A stretch of 64,000 nucleotides of DNA from contig CAUYLG010013852.1 in the NCBI GenBank assembly GCA_963573385.1, positions 48,908 to 112,907 on the forward strand, in the 5' to 3' direction. The stretch is from Cacajao melanocephalus (taxonomy: Eukaryota > Chordata > Mammalia > Primates > Pitheciidae). This document shows positions 48,060-59,005 of the stretch, piece by piece. The notes beneath the pieces were generated by a model. It saw only the letters and a program-made list of their open reading frames with translations. It made no database searches and was not told where the DNA came from. A program made the translations under genes and the position numbers. How positions within the stretch are numbered: position 1 is the first letter of the stretch; every line of letters starts with the position of its first letter.

Positions 48060-48575
48060 CCATTCTCATTCTTTATGCTTTGGGTGGAACACAGAGGTAG
48101 GGGTTCAACCATGAGCTATAATCCTGGACATATGACCCAAACCTAGCCAATCAGAACATCACATCCTCCTAGATATAGCAATTGGTTCTGAGATGGGCAC
48201 ATACGCCAAGCCATGGCAATCAGTCCAACTGGAGCCAATCCTGAGTCTTTTGTTTGAAACACCAGAAAGAGTTGGTGAGAACCAGACTCTTTTCCATTGG
48301 TCTTGGGGAAGCGACCCTGCCAGCCAGGAGTAACCTAAGGCCATCAGCAGAGGAGGGCCATCAGCAATGAAGTCAACCCAAAGGAAGGAGAACACAGAGA
48401 AGAAGAAATATCAGGTCTTGATGACATGTTTGGAGCCCCTGGATCTAGCTAGACCTGAACTCACCTAGCCCCTGGACTGTTGCCATGTGACCAATAAAGT
48501 CTTTTTTTTACTTAAATTAGTTTGACTTTTCCATTACTTGCAGCAAAGAAGACCCTGACTAATACTCTATTTTCT
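48060..48575 (+). repeat. Ancient LTR-like interspersed repeat
   Basis: 'acctagccaatcagaacatc', 'gtcttgatgacatgtttgga', 'gcccctggatctagctagac', 'gtgaccaataaagtcttttt' (polyadenylation signal) and a terminal 'agaccctgactaatac'. This is the same general layout as 11225-11555 and 27430-27832. Confidence 0.5.
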
Positions 48576-49770
48576 GAAAACATCTGAATTTTTTGATGCT
48601 TTTAACCTAAGAATTTCAACTTTAATACACTCTATGAGTGATTAATGATGCAGGTCTCAGGACGGTGAAGCAGGAGTTACAGAAGTCACAACGGCCCCAA
48701 GGGTAACATGTGACAATCTAGACATCCCTATAATATAACTATAGTGGTATCTGTGAAACTTCCAAGGACTTAAGTGGTTAAAGTTAACTATATCTGAAAT
48801 TCGAACACTAACTGGAATTAGTCACATTTAACTGGAATTAGAAGGCATTAAGTCACCTATTTCCATTGTAATACCAAATTAATTTCCATTAATTGGCCCC
48901 TATTTATTTTCAATCACTTGCTTCTGTCAGATATTTGTATTGGCATTTCAGTCAGGAAGACATTAGCTAGGCCTAATTGCTCAGACCATATTTCACAGAC
49001 AGCCTGTACTATCAGATAGCTCTGGAAAGAAAACAATAGATGGCTTAACATGCAACTCTAGGAATGTCAGGTATGTGGTTATAAAATCTAATAATTTCAG
49101 AGCAGGGAGAGCCTTAGATTAGCCACTAACCTTTCCTATGGCCCAAAACATTAAGTGGCCCCAGAGCTAAACTCATTTCTGACTGTTTTTTAAAAGACAT
49201 TTTCCCAAACAGTAAAAATCATGACTGTCATACAAATAGAAAATGAACACATATCAAAGGTTTTATTTTACTCACCAATTAATAAGGAAACCCTAAGGTG
49301 ATAAACTGGTTCAAAGGAGAATTCAAAGAGTTGACACAGAGGTAGGCAATCAGAAATGGCCAGCAATGAGGAAATGCGTTTCTTAGTAGATGCAGGACTG
49401 CTTTTCTCCACCAAATATCCATTTGCATTGACTGTGGATGAGAATCATTTACATCACTATGGTTCTTTTTTCATTTACAGAGTTATTAAATAGCTGAAAG
49501 ACAGGGAAAGGTACACGCTGCTATGAACTTAAAGAACCCAAATTAAAGTACAGGATAGCACCCAGCCATCTGATACCCAGTGTAGGAAATGAGAATAAAT
49601 AAAAGGTTCCTGTTCAAAGCTTTCCTTTTAGTTCATTATGAATAAATAATAGTTTCTTCAAAGGTTAATTCATTTTAAAGCTTTTGCTAATAAAGTAGCT
49701 GTTAGTCATAATAAAGAAATAAGTGCATCCCATGTTCTTAGTTCTTACACTTTATTCTAGATATTTGCCC
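48576..49770. other. Unrecognised DNA
   Basis: About 1.2 kb, AT-rich, with no recognised family or frame. 'cacatttaactggaatta' resembles its neighbour 'cactaactggaatta' at about 48810, a small local repeat. Confidence 0.35.
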
Positions 49771-50176
49771 TGACATGCCTGGACAAGCCCAGGCAAGTCT
49801 TAGGTCAAAGCTTATTCTCCTTCCTTATTTGAAAATGTTATCACTTCCCTGAGCATTCCTCAAGTTACTTCCTGTTTTCCTTTGTTCTCCTCTACCTTTA
49901 CTTCTTTAGAAAATTTCCAAGTTTTTAGCCAATCGTGTCAAGCATAGAATGTGAGGTCCCATTCTGGCCAATGGAAACTGGACATGGCAGTAGGGCAATT
50001 GTGTCAGGTTATGAAAGTTATAAATGTCTCTGTCTCCCTTGTTCAGGTGTGCGTTCGTGGCAAGACTGCCAGCGAGTTGCACACTTCCTGCAGGAAGTAA
50101 ACTAGCCTTGCTGAGTAATCCATTGTCTCGGTGTGGACTTTTCCCAATGTTATAAACCCATTTCCCGTTTCCAACA
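49771..50176 (+). mobile_element. ERV1-like solo LTR, plus strand
   Basis: About 406 bp from 'tgacatgcctggacaagccc' to 'cccgtttccaaca'. U3 has CCAAT-like 'ctggccaatggaaac', the R/U5 part reads 'ctgtctcccttgttcaggtg', 'cgttcgtggcaagactgcca' and 'agccttgctgagtaatccat'. The family is not named. Confidence 0.55.
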
Positions 50177-50294
50177 CCAGTAATCCTTTTCTCTCCTTGC
50201 CATTCAAAGATTTTCAGTTTTTCTTCTCAGTATATGATGTTTGCATTAACCAAAATATATTACACATTGTAGAACATTTTTGTGGTTTTTGAAA

Positions 50295-50440
50295 AACTCA
50301 CTGAGCCTCAGTTTCCTAATTTTGAAAAAAAAAGAAATTGTAATATTCATCTTGCAGGGTGTGGTAAAGATTAAACAGAATAATATCTGGGAAATGCCCT
50401 AGAACACCACACCGAGCACCTAGTTTGGGAAAAATACATG
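50295..50440 (+). repeat. MIR 3' half
   Basis: Sense MIR: 'cactgagcctcagtttccta', 'gtggtaaagattaaacagaa', then 'ccacaccgagcacctagttt'. Confidence 0.65.
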
Positions 50441-50850
50441 CTTCAATGGAAAACTAGGCATTGTCTAGGGTATACCCTTTCAGATCATCTGATTCTGATT
50501 CCATGGGAGCTCTGTAACTTTATTACTGCCTAATAAAGTTACAGTCATTTATCTAAGTACTGTAGTAATTACAGTACTTACATACAGTAATTTTGTCTAT
50601 AGACATGAAATAAATTCTGTTAGAGCGAGAACCTGTCTCCTCCGCCCCCACCATCCCCGACAATAAAGCTGGTTTTGCAGTCACTTGCGAATTTATTTCA
50701 TTATTTCTGATCTGTAAAAGTCTCTGTGGTTTGACTTCTCCTTTAAACCAACTGTAACATCTGTCAAAGGCTGGCTCCACTAATATCACAGACACAACCT
50801 CTTGATAAGACAAAGCTGAGTTCATTGCTTACTGCAGTGAAGGAAAACCC
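50441..50850. other. Unrecognised DNA
   Basis: No family recognised. Just outside the LTR that follows, it may include part of that element's internal region. Confidence 0.3.
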
Positions 50851-51482
50851 TGTTAGGAGCAGCAAATCCATACAGGTCTGCAACAACCTCGGTTCTTGCC
50901 TCCTCAAAAGAAAGAATTTGACATAAGGCAAAGGAGAGGGCATAAGCCAGAGTGAGACACTGAGGCAAGTTTTAGAGCAGGAATGAAAGAAAGTAAAGTA
51001 CACTTGTAAGAGAGAGGCCCAAGGGCACAACTTGAGAGATTCAAGTCTGCAGTTTGACCTTTAATAGGGGTTTTACATACACCGGCATTCTGCATGTGTA
51101 GGGGTCTGCCAGCACTTGGGGGCACCGCATGCACAGTGTGTTTAATTGTGCACATGCTCATATGCGGCATTCTTCCCTTACCCGTCAAGCGTTCGGAGAA
51201 GAAGGTCATTTACCAGTTAACGCCACCATTTTGCCTTTTCATGCGCATGTCTGAACCCACTCACCCAGGTCCTGAGATTTTATCGGGAAGCTGTGGATCA
51301 TCAGCTTCAGGTGTTTTCTATTGGGAGACTGCCTTTCCTTGGCGCTGGCTGGAACCAATTATTTTAGAAACAGTTTAACAACCACCTAACCATCACCTGA
51401 TGGTCACCGGACATTCTTAGGCTGGGAGTTCATGGGGCTCTCCTGGCCTGCTCACCATTGCCTACCTACTGTAACCATACCA
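50851..51482 (-). mobile_element. ERV1-like LTR, minus strand
   Basis: About 630 bp in antisense from 'tgttaggagcagcaaatcca' to 'ctactgtaaccatacca'. Sense landmarks fall at 'ctcggttcttgcctcctcaa', 'tagaggggttttacatacac'-like U3/R and 'gtccctgagattttatcggg'-like blocks near 51270. Boundaries are inferred from TG/CA termini and no target duplication was found. Open frames on both strands here are LTR-internal. Confidence 0.5.
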
Positions 51483-54342
51483 CCTAGCAAAGCTGTGGCC
51501 ATGTCTTGTAGGAAGAAAAAGTCAGAATTTAAGAATCAAAGGTTTGATTTAAGGTGGGCTTTCAAAGCAGAGAGTTGATTAGGATTGGGTAAGGTTCATG
51601 GTACAACAGTTCAGAATTGGTAGAAACAGCAAGGTGACAATTTGAAAGCAAGAGACATGAAGAATCTTCAGTAAGGTTCAATAATGAACACCTGCCTGGG
51701 TAGCCAACTCTAATGAAGACAGAAGAATGGCACAAAGTCATGTTAATGCAGAGTAAGGTGTGTTTGGTTCTCAGCACCCAGCCTGAATATGAGGTTAGGA
51801 GATTTCTGTTCTCAGCCCCTCCTGAGGTCATTCTTCAGCCTCAGTTGAAGGATAAACCATTGATTTCTATGGATGTAATCAATTCAGATATTTACCACTG
51901 TTAGATGTGTCATAATTGCATATCAAGGTTCCATTAATTATTGCATCTAAGTTTCTGAAGGTGGTCATTTCAACCTCTAAAAGGGTTGGATTTTCCAGTT
52001 CTTTCTGCCTTCCTTTTGCTAGAACATTTGATGGGACAGCCGCCAAGCAACAGCATTTATGACTCCAGAGATCGCACATGTGAACCCTGTGACACAGACA
52101 AATATTAAACCAGAATTATGGTCAGTTTGTTCTTCACTTCTCAGTCAGGAGCCAAGGGCGTCCAGGTTACACTAAAAGAACAGATCCCATCCCCTAATCT
52201 GAAGAGTTCACAGAACCAGACATGGAGTCATTAACCAAATGACCTAGTTTTCTGATTTCTTTGTTTACTTCCCCAGATCTTTTTATTAATATTAAAAATC
52301 TAAGAGAGGTCTGCAGGGATTTACGTATAACATTCTTCTCCTAAAACAGCACATGTTCTTCCTCCAGAGTCCAATATGATGTCTAAAGCAGCTCTGTTCT
52401 GAACCACCACTTGTCCAATTTCATCATCCTCTTGGATGAGGAGTTCTGCGGCTCAGAGGAGAAAAAAAAAAAAACTGTTTCTCTACTCTCAGGTACTGTG
52501 AGTGGGACTTGTGAATTAATCTGACAAAAGATTAAATGAGGGAAAAAGCATACAAATTGTATTTGATGTTAATATGTTAATATTTTAATTTTTATGTAGA
52601 CAGGCATTCTTAGAAAAGAAGTGAAGACCCCAAAGAAGCAGTTAGCCCTGGGGGCTTACATACTGTTTTAACAATGGACAATGAATTCTATGTGAGAGAC
52701 AAGGAAATAAATCCTGTGTGAGAGACAAGACAAAGGAAAGTGGGGGTTTGGGCTCCTAGGGGCAGTAAATTGTGGGAAGGTGACTAGAACATGTATGGTA
52801 AATAAGGGTTGTTTAGTAAGGTTTGTTATGAAGAGAGTCTTCCTTCTCTTCCTAATACAGGGGAAGGGAACACCTTTACAAATAGAAATTTATGTCAGTT
52901 TTACAAAGGGAAATATGTCTTGCTTTTAAGCAAAAAAGGGGAGAACAGAGAATGCTTCCTGTGCCTGCTATTTCTCAGTTTCCTTCAGCTCAAAATAATT
53001 TTTGTGCCAAAGTGTCATATTTTGGGGTGGCAATTCTGGTACCCTGCAGTGGCTTTCATGGCATTGCCTAAATTGATTGCTATTCTCTTAACCATAGCAG
53101 GTAGGATTCCTCCTGCTTTTCAGACCTCTTTTAAGCATGAATAAAGACGCATAAGGAAAGGGCAAAAATTCAAAATCCAGAATTCCCTTGAACTGAAGAT
53201 CTACGGGTCTCCTTTTCCTAGAGGACAAATCAATGAGACAATAAATAAATAAAGTCTTTATATCACAGGTAAAGGCAATAAGCAGTAAAGGAAAGGAGAT
53301 AAGGCCATCAAAATTGTACAAATTTTGCTAAGATTCTAACACACCTTATAGCTTTTCAGATGCATTTACACATCTTTTACATATAACATTCTTCTTCTAC
53401 AGTCTTCTTTTTCTCTTAACAAAAACATATCTTATTACCTTGCGTAAAAACATGTACCTCTCTGCCAAGACTATTCTATTAGAGTCTCATTCAGGTATAT
53501 TCAATTATAACTTTTAACCAAAGTAATTTCTATTTCCCAGAGAAAACTGGGGTAAGCAGGAGGAGTGTGGATAATCGTCCACTGTCACACATCAGCACTT
53601 TGCAGGCTAGCAGAGCTCATAAATATAACACAATTTTCTACAGCTACACACAACCCTAATACAACTTCTCAAAGTGGCAAAAATGATTACATTCATTAAC
53701 AGGCACAAAAATAGCATAGAAAAATAAGAAGCAAAAGTATATAAACTTTAAATTATACTTAGTAATTAATGTTTCAATATGCTATGTTACTCAGAAATTA
53801 TATAGTCATCTAATGAATATCCATTCATTAACTAAATTTAATAGTTCTAAATATCTTGGAAATTAATGGTCTAACAGACTATAAAACATAATTACTGTTG
53901 AAGTAAAATTTTCAGAATAAATCAACACAAATGTATATTTTTCATAACCATAAGCATTAAATAGAAGTAAGGCTAACTTATTTGATCAGTTAATCTGTAT
54001 AAGTTTAAAAACATACCCAATTAGAATAAAATCATAAGCTTCTATGATACTTTACCTAATAAATCAGAGAAAATATAACTTTTTCATTAAGCCAAAAATA
54101 AGTCTCATTTGTAAAATTTCACTGAAAGTATGTAAACTTAGACTCTTAGATCATTTAAGTTTCTATAAGATTATCATCCTTAACATAGCAAAAGTATTTA
54201 TTTAATTTCTTTAATTTCTGGGAATTTTAAAAATTATTCAATTGATAGAAGCACTTATTTCAAATAAATCAATTAGAAGGGCTCCTTTAATCTTTAAAGT
54301 TCCCTCTGAGCAACTCGTTGATTAATCACTGCATTTTTTACA
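51483..54342. other. Unrecognised, AT-rich DNA
   Basis: Nearly 2.9 kb in which I cannot name a family. Parts (about 52580-53140) give an impression of an old ERV or DNA-transposon interior, but no motif supports this. The frame 52809-53144 (111 residues) has no recognised domain. Confidence 0.3.
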
Positions 54343-54521
54343 TACAGTGAGCCTTCTACATCCATGGGCTTTGTGTCCATGGATTTAACCAACCTCAAAT
54401 TGAAAATATTCTTTAAAAAGTTTACATCTGTACTGAACATATAGACTCTTTTTCTCTTAATTATCCTCTAAACAATATAGTATAACAGGTATTTATATAG
54501 AATTTACATTGCATTGGGTAA

Positions 54522-54860
54522 TCATATGGCTTGGCTCTGCGTCCCCAAATCTCATCTTTAATTGTAATCCCCACATGTAAAGAGAAGCACCTAGTAGGAC
54601 ATGATTGGATCATGATGGCAGATTCCCCCATGCTGTTCTCGTGAGATCTGATGGTTTTAAAGTGTTGGCAGTTCTCCTTCACTGGCTTTCTTCTGTCTCC
54701 TGCCACTTTGTGAAGAAGGTGCTTGCTTCTTTGCCTTCTGCCATGATTGTTAAGTTTCCTGAGGCCTCTCCAGCCATGTGGAACTGTGAGTTAATTAAAC
54801 CTCTTTCCTTTACCCAGTCTCAGGAAAGTTCTTTATAGCATGTGAAAATGAACTAATAAA
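54522..54860 (+). mobile_element. MST element 5' LTR
   Basis: Sense MST LTR of 339 bp starting 'tcatatggcttggctctgcg' and ending 'aatgaactaataaa'. It is shorter than its partner because of internal deletions. The flank GGTAA (54517-54521) pairs with GGTAT after the 3' LTR. Confidence 0.9.
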
Positions 54861-54920
54861 GTAAATTGGTATCAGGAGTGAGGTACTGCTATAAAGATAC
54901 TTGAAAAGGCAGAAGCAACT

Positions 54921-55709
54921 TTGGAACTGGGTATTGGGCAGAGGTTGGAACAGTTTAGAGGGCTCAGAAGAAGACAGGAAGATGTGGGAAAGTTTGGAAC
55001 TTCTAGAGACTTGTTGAATGGTTTTCATCAAAATGTTGATAGTGAGATGGACAATGAAATCCAGGCTGAGGTGGCCTCAGATGGAGATGAAGAACTTACT
55101 GGGAACTGGAGTAAAGGTCACTCTTGCTATGCTTTAGCAAAGAGACTGGTGGCATTTTTCCTCTGCCCTAGAGATCTGTGGAACTTTGAACATGAGAGAG
55201 ATGATTCAGGGTATGTGGTGGAAGAAATTTCTAAGTGGCAAAGCATTCAACAAAAAGGAGAGCATGAAAGTTTGGAAAATTTGCAGTCTGACTATGAGGT
55301 AGAAAAGAAAAACCCATTTTTTAGGGAAAAATTCAAGCCAGCTGCAGAAATTTGCATGAATAATGAGGAGCCAAATGTTGATTACCAAGAAAATGGAGAA
55401 ATTGTCTCCAGGACATGTCAGAAATCTTCACGGCAGTCCCTCTCATCACAGGCCTGGAGGCCTAAGAGAGGAAAGTGGTTCTATGGGCTGGGCCCAGGGC
55501 CTCTGCTGCTCTGTGCGGCCTTAGGACATGGCACCCTGCATCCCAGCCACTTCTACTCCAGCCATAGCTATAAACAGCTCAGGCCATTGCTTCAAAAGGT
55601 GCAAGCCCAAAGTGTTGGCAGCTTTCATGTGGTGTTGGGCCTGTGGGTGCACAGAAGTCAAGAATTGAGATTTGGACACTGCATGTTCTCACTCATAAGT
55701 GGGAGCTGA
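54921..55709 (+). pseudogene. MaLR internal open frame (262 residues), chimeric end
   Basis: The longest open frame in the window. It lies in the MST internal region and matches the conserved, gag-like MaLR ORF1 (acidic N-terminal half, a central CYALAKRLVAFF-type block, a basic/proline-rich end). Its last ten or so codons come from the inserted L1 3' end, so the original C-terminus is lost. The start codon falls after the expected upstream part of the frame. MaLR elements relied on ERVL proteins, and no function is expected. Confidence 0.7.
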
Positions 55710-56020
55710 ACAATGAGAGTACACACAGAGAAGGGAACCATTAGACACCAAAACTGCCAGAACTGCCAGAACTGCCAAGTGGTGAGGGGAAAGGGGAGGG
55801 AGAGCATTAGGACAAATACTAATGTATGTGGGGCTTAAAACCTAGATGACGGGTTGATAGGACAGCAAACCACCATGGCGCATGTATACCTATGTAACAA
55901 ACCTGCACATTCTGCACATGTATCTGGTAACTTTAAGCAAAATAAAATATACAAAAAAGAAGAGGAAGAGACACCAGAATATCTCCTCTATATTGTTTGG
56001 TTTTCTAGAGTTAAAAAAAA
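55676..56020 (+). mobile_element. L1PA 3' end inserted in the MST, extended 3' part
   Basis: 5'-truncated L1 of about 280 bp ('tgttctcactcataagtggg', 'gcacatgtatctggtaactt') with AATAAA and an A-rich tail near 55957. A 54-bp non-L1 segment (55959-56012) and a second A-run (56013-56020) follow. Flanking GAATTGAGATTTGG (55662-55675) and GAATTGAGGTTTTGG (56022-56036) are the target duplication. Because the duplication lies outside the 54-bp segment, that segment travelled with the L1 (candidate 3' transduction). Confidence 0.85.
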
Positions 56021-56712
56021 GGAATTGAGGTTTTGGAACCTCTGCCTAGATTTCACAGGCTATATGGAAATCCCTGGCTGTCCAGGCAGAAGTCTGCTGC
56101 AGGGCTAGAGCCCTCATGGAGAACCTCTGCTAGGGCAATACAGAAGGGAAATGTGAGATTGGAGCTCCCACACGGAGTCTTCACTGGGGCACTGCCTAGT
56201 GGAGCTGTGAGAAGAAGGCCACCATCCTCCAGACCTCAGAATGATAGATCCACCAACAGCTTGCCCCATGCACCTGGAAAAGATGCAGACAGTCAACACC
56301 AGCCCACGAATGAGCTACCCAAGGCCATGCAAGCCCACCCCTTGTATCTGCATGCCCCGGATGTGGGGCATGGAGTCAAAAAAGATTATTTGGAGCTTTA
56401 AGAGTTAATCACAGCCCTGTTGGCTATCAGACTTGCATGGGACCTGTAGCCCCTTTGTTTTGGCCAATTTCTTCCATTTGGAATGGGAACATTTATCCAA
56501 CGCCTGTAACACCATTTTGTCTAAGAAGCAACTAACTGGATTTTGATTTTATAGGTTCATAGGTGGAAGGGACTTGCCTTGTCTCAGGTGATACTTTGGA
56601 TTTGAACTTCTGGGTTAATCCTGGAATGACTTAAGACTTTGGAGGACTGTTCAGAAGACATGACTGTTTCGAAATGTGAGAAATACGAGTTTGGGAGGGG
56701 CCAGGGGTGAAA

Positions 56713-57075
56713 TAATATGGTTTGGCCTTTTGTCCCCACCCAAATCTCATCTCAAATTGTAATTCCTATGGATCAAAGGAGAGACCTAGTGGGAGGTGAT
56801 TGGATCACAATGGCTGTTCCCCCCACGCTGTTCTCATGATAGTGAGTGAGATCTGATGGTTTTACAAGTGTTGACACTTCCTCCTTTGCTGGCTTTCTTC
56901 TCTCTCCTGCCACCTAGTGAAGAAGGTTCTTGCTTCCCCTTTGCCTTCTGCCATGATTGTAAGTTTCCTGAGGCCTCTGCAGCCACGTGGAACTGTGAAT
57001 CAATAAAACCTCTTTCCTTTACAAATTACCCAGTCTCAGAGAATCTTTATAGTAGTGTGAAAGTGGACTATTACA
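56713..57075 (+). mobile_element. MST element 3' LTR
   Basis: Sense MST LTR of 363 bp from 'taatatggtttggccttttg' to 'gtggactattaca', followed by GGTAT (57076-57080). The internal polyadenylation region 'gtgaatcaataaaacctctt' is intact. Confidence 0.92.
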
Positions 57076-57229
57076 GGTATTATTAGTAATCTAGAGATTA
57101 TTTAAAGTATATGGAAGGTTATGTGTGGGTTATATGCAATTACTACACCATTTTATATTGAGTACTTGAGCATCTGCAAATTTTTGTATCCTGAAACCAA
57201 TTCCTCATGGATACCAAAAGAAGACTGTA

Positions 57230-58605
57230 TTTTCTCTGTGGTTTTTTTTAGTCAATACAGGGCAATTCTTTTAGTAATGTATATTTTTAAAATATCTACC
57301 ACTATCTTTATTAAGAGACTCCCTCCTTTGGAGTTGAATGACTAGTGTGGGAGCATCTAGATGTTTTATTTGTAAGGCCATAAATTTATTCAGATTTCCA
57401 CTTTGTTTTTGTCCTAAGCTCTTTTCAAAGCACTCAGCAAAGAATTGGGAGTTCTGGCAGTAGGGTTGTTTCCCATTCTGGTATATTCTTATGTGTTAAA
57501 TACCCAACTTCTGGCTTGGCAATATTTATTTGTAAAAAAGTTAAAGGAGAATAAGGGCTGCATTTGCTTCAAGATCTTCTTCTAAATGGTGTTTAAAGGT
57601 GTAAAGAACCTATCTCTGATATCTCCAAAGAACTCATCCTTTCCTTGCTTCCGACTGGATCAGAATCTAATCTACCTACATAGAGAAGACTTTGGGTTAG
57701 ACTCCAAAAGACTTTATCCAACATTTATAGCTTTTCTAAAGCCCTCTGATTTTCTATAAAAGCCAGGGTCATTTAATCATTCTTGAGAGCTTCTAACCCT
57801 GTTCTTTCTATCCAGTCTTTAGCATGTGAGATTACCACTAGCACATGAACTTATGATTAATGAGTCCTGCATTATACATTCATAAGATAATTTTAAGTTC
57901 CTCTGCAAATTTCTCCCACTCCTGTCCAGGCTTTGAAAAGTCTTTTGACAATGGCTCTCAGCTAAGACTGAGACCAGGGCTTGAAATCAACAGAAAGATT
58001 TTGTCTGTTCTGGGCGAAATTTAACTCTAAGTGACAATGGAGTGTAAGGTGATGCAGGAGAGTATAGAGGGAGGAAGAGCAAATCAGAGAGATAAATGGG
58101 GCAGAAGGAATGGAGGAGTATAGGATTTGGGAAGAGTAGTAGCATAAAGGCTATTATTAGGTTAAAATTGCCATTCAGGAGGATCTAAAGAGAGAAACTG
58201 TTTTAAGGTTATTTAAATTTTTGCTTTGGCCAAGTAATATTTTAGAAAAAAAGACTTTGGAATCTGAATATTTCAGATGCTTTTTAATCAGCATTAAGAA
58301 ATGAGGACCATTGGAAGTTCCAAGTGCGCCTTTTTTAACTGAACTTCTCAGTCCCCTTGCCCTGCTTGAGGAAAGGGCTTATTTCAGTGCCTATGCTTGT
58401 CCACTTCCCCATGAATTTTCTCTTCCTGATAGACAACAAATATGGCAAGAACAGAGAGGCAAATAGCAGTGCTAGTACAAAAAGGCTTCCATCAACTACA
58501 TACATTTTTTTTTTACAATTTGGGCACCTAAGAAGAGTTTCTTAAACCTAGAAAACAAAATTATAAACTCAGAATCTGGGAGTTCAATAAAAGAGATCAA
58601 AGTTC
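57230..58605. other. Unrecognised, AT-rich DNA
   Basis: About 1.4 kb with no recognised family or frame, and similar in composition to the DNA on the other side of the MER2 nest. Confidence 0.3.
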
Positions 58606-58609
58606 CAAC

Positions 58610-59005
58610 CACTGCAAGCTTTATTCACCCCATTGATTAGGTCCTTATGACCTAATCACTCTTAAAGTTCCCATCTCTGAATATTGTGACAATGGCAATA
58701 AATTTCAACATGAGTTTTGGAATGGACATTAAAGCCAAAGCAGTTATAAAAGTGAGTTCAGCCCTCTCTTCTTTTTTCTCTCTCTGTGTGTCTCTCACTC
58801 TTTCCCTCTCTCTCTCCTCTCTCTCAGGCGTTCTTGCCCTTCTGCCTCCTACCATGGGATGATGCAGCATGACCATCCTTGCCAGATGGGAGTCCCTCAA
58901 CCTTACACTTCCCACCCTCCAGAACAGTAAGCAATACATCTCTCTTCTTTATAAACTACCTAGTCTTAGGTATTCTGTTATAGAAAGAGAAAATGAATTA
59001 CAACA
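58610..59005 (+). mobile_element. MaLR (MLT1/MST-type) 5' LTR with inverted 5' part
   Basis: 58740-59005 is the sense 3' half of the LTR ('agttataaaagtgagttcag', 'acttcccaccctccagaaca', 'aactacctagtcttaggta'). 58610-58735 is the 5' part of the same LTR type but in antisense ('tgacctaatcactcttaaag', 'caacatgagttttggaatgg'). The arrangement indicates an inversion of the LTR's first part, with about 40 bp missing at the junction. CT-rich tract at 58770-58828. Confidence 0.75.

Larger units (their letters stand above)
54861..56712 (+). mobile_element. MST internal region
   Basis: MaLR internal sequence: 'ggtatcaggagtgaggtact', 'tttggaactgggtattgggc', 'cttgttgaatggttttcatc', 'cttgctatgctttagcaaag', then after the L1 insertion 'ttggaacctctgcctagatt', 'ggagaacctctgctagggca' and 'ggcttgcatgggacctgt'-type sequence to 'ccaggggtga'. 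It is non-autonomous and carries no polymerase. Confidence 0.92.
54345..57227 (+). mobile_element. MER2 (Tigger-type MITE), split by a MaLR
   Basis: Left part 54345-54521 starts 'cagtgagccttctacatcca' and contains 'catggatttaaccaacctc'. Right part 57076-57227 ends 'ggataccaaaagaagactg'. TA dinucleotides lie immediately outside both ends (54343-54344 and 57228-57229), the standard Tc1/mariner target. Rejoined across the insertion it is about 330 bp, close to a complete MER2. Confidence 0.88.
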
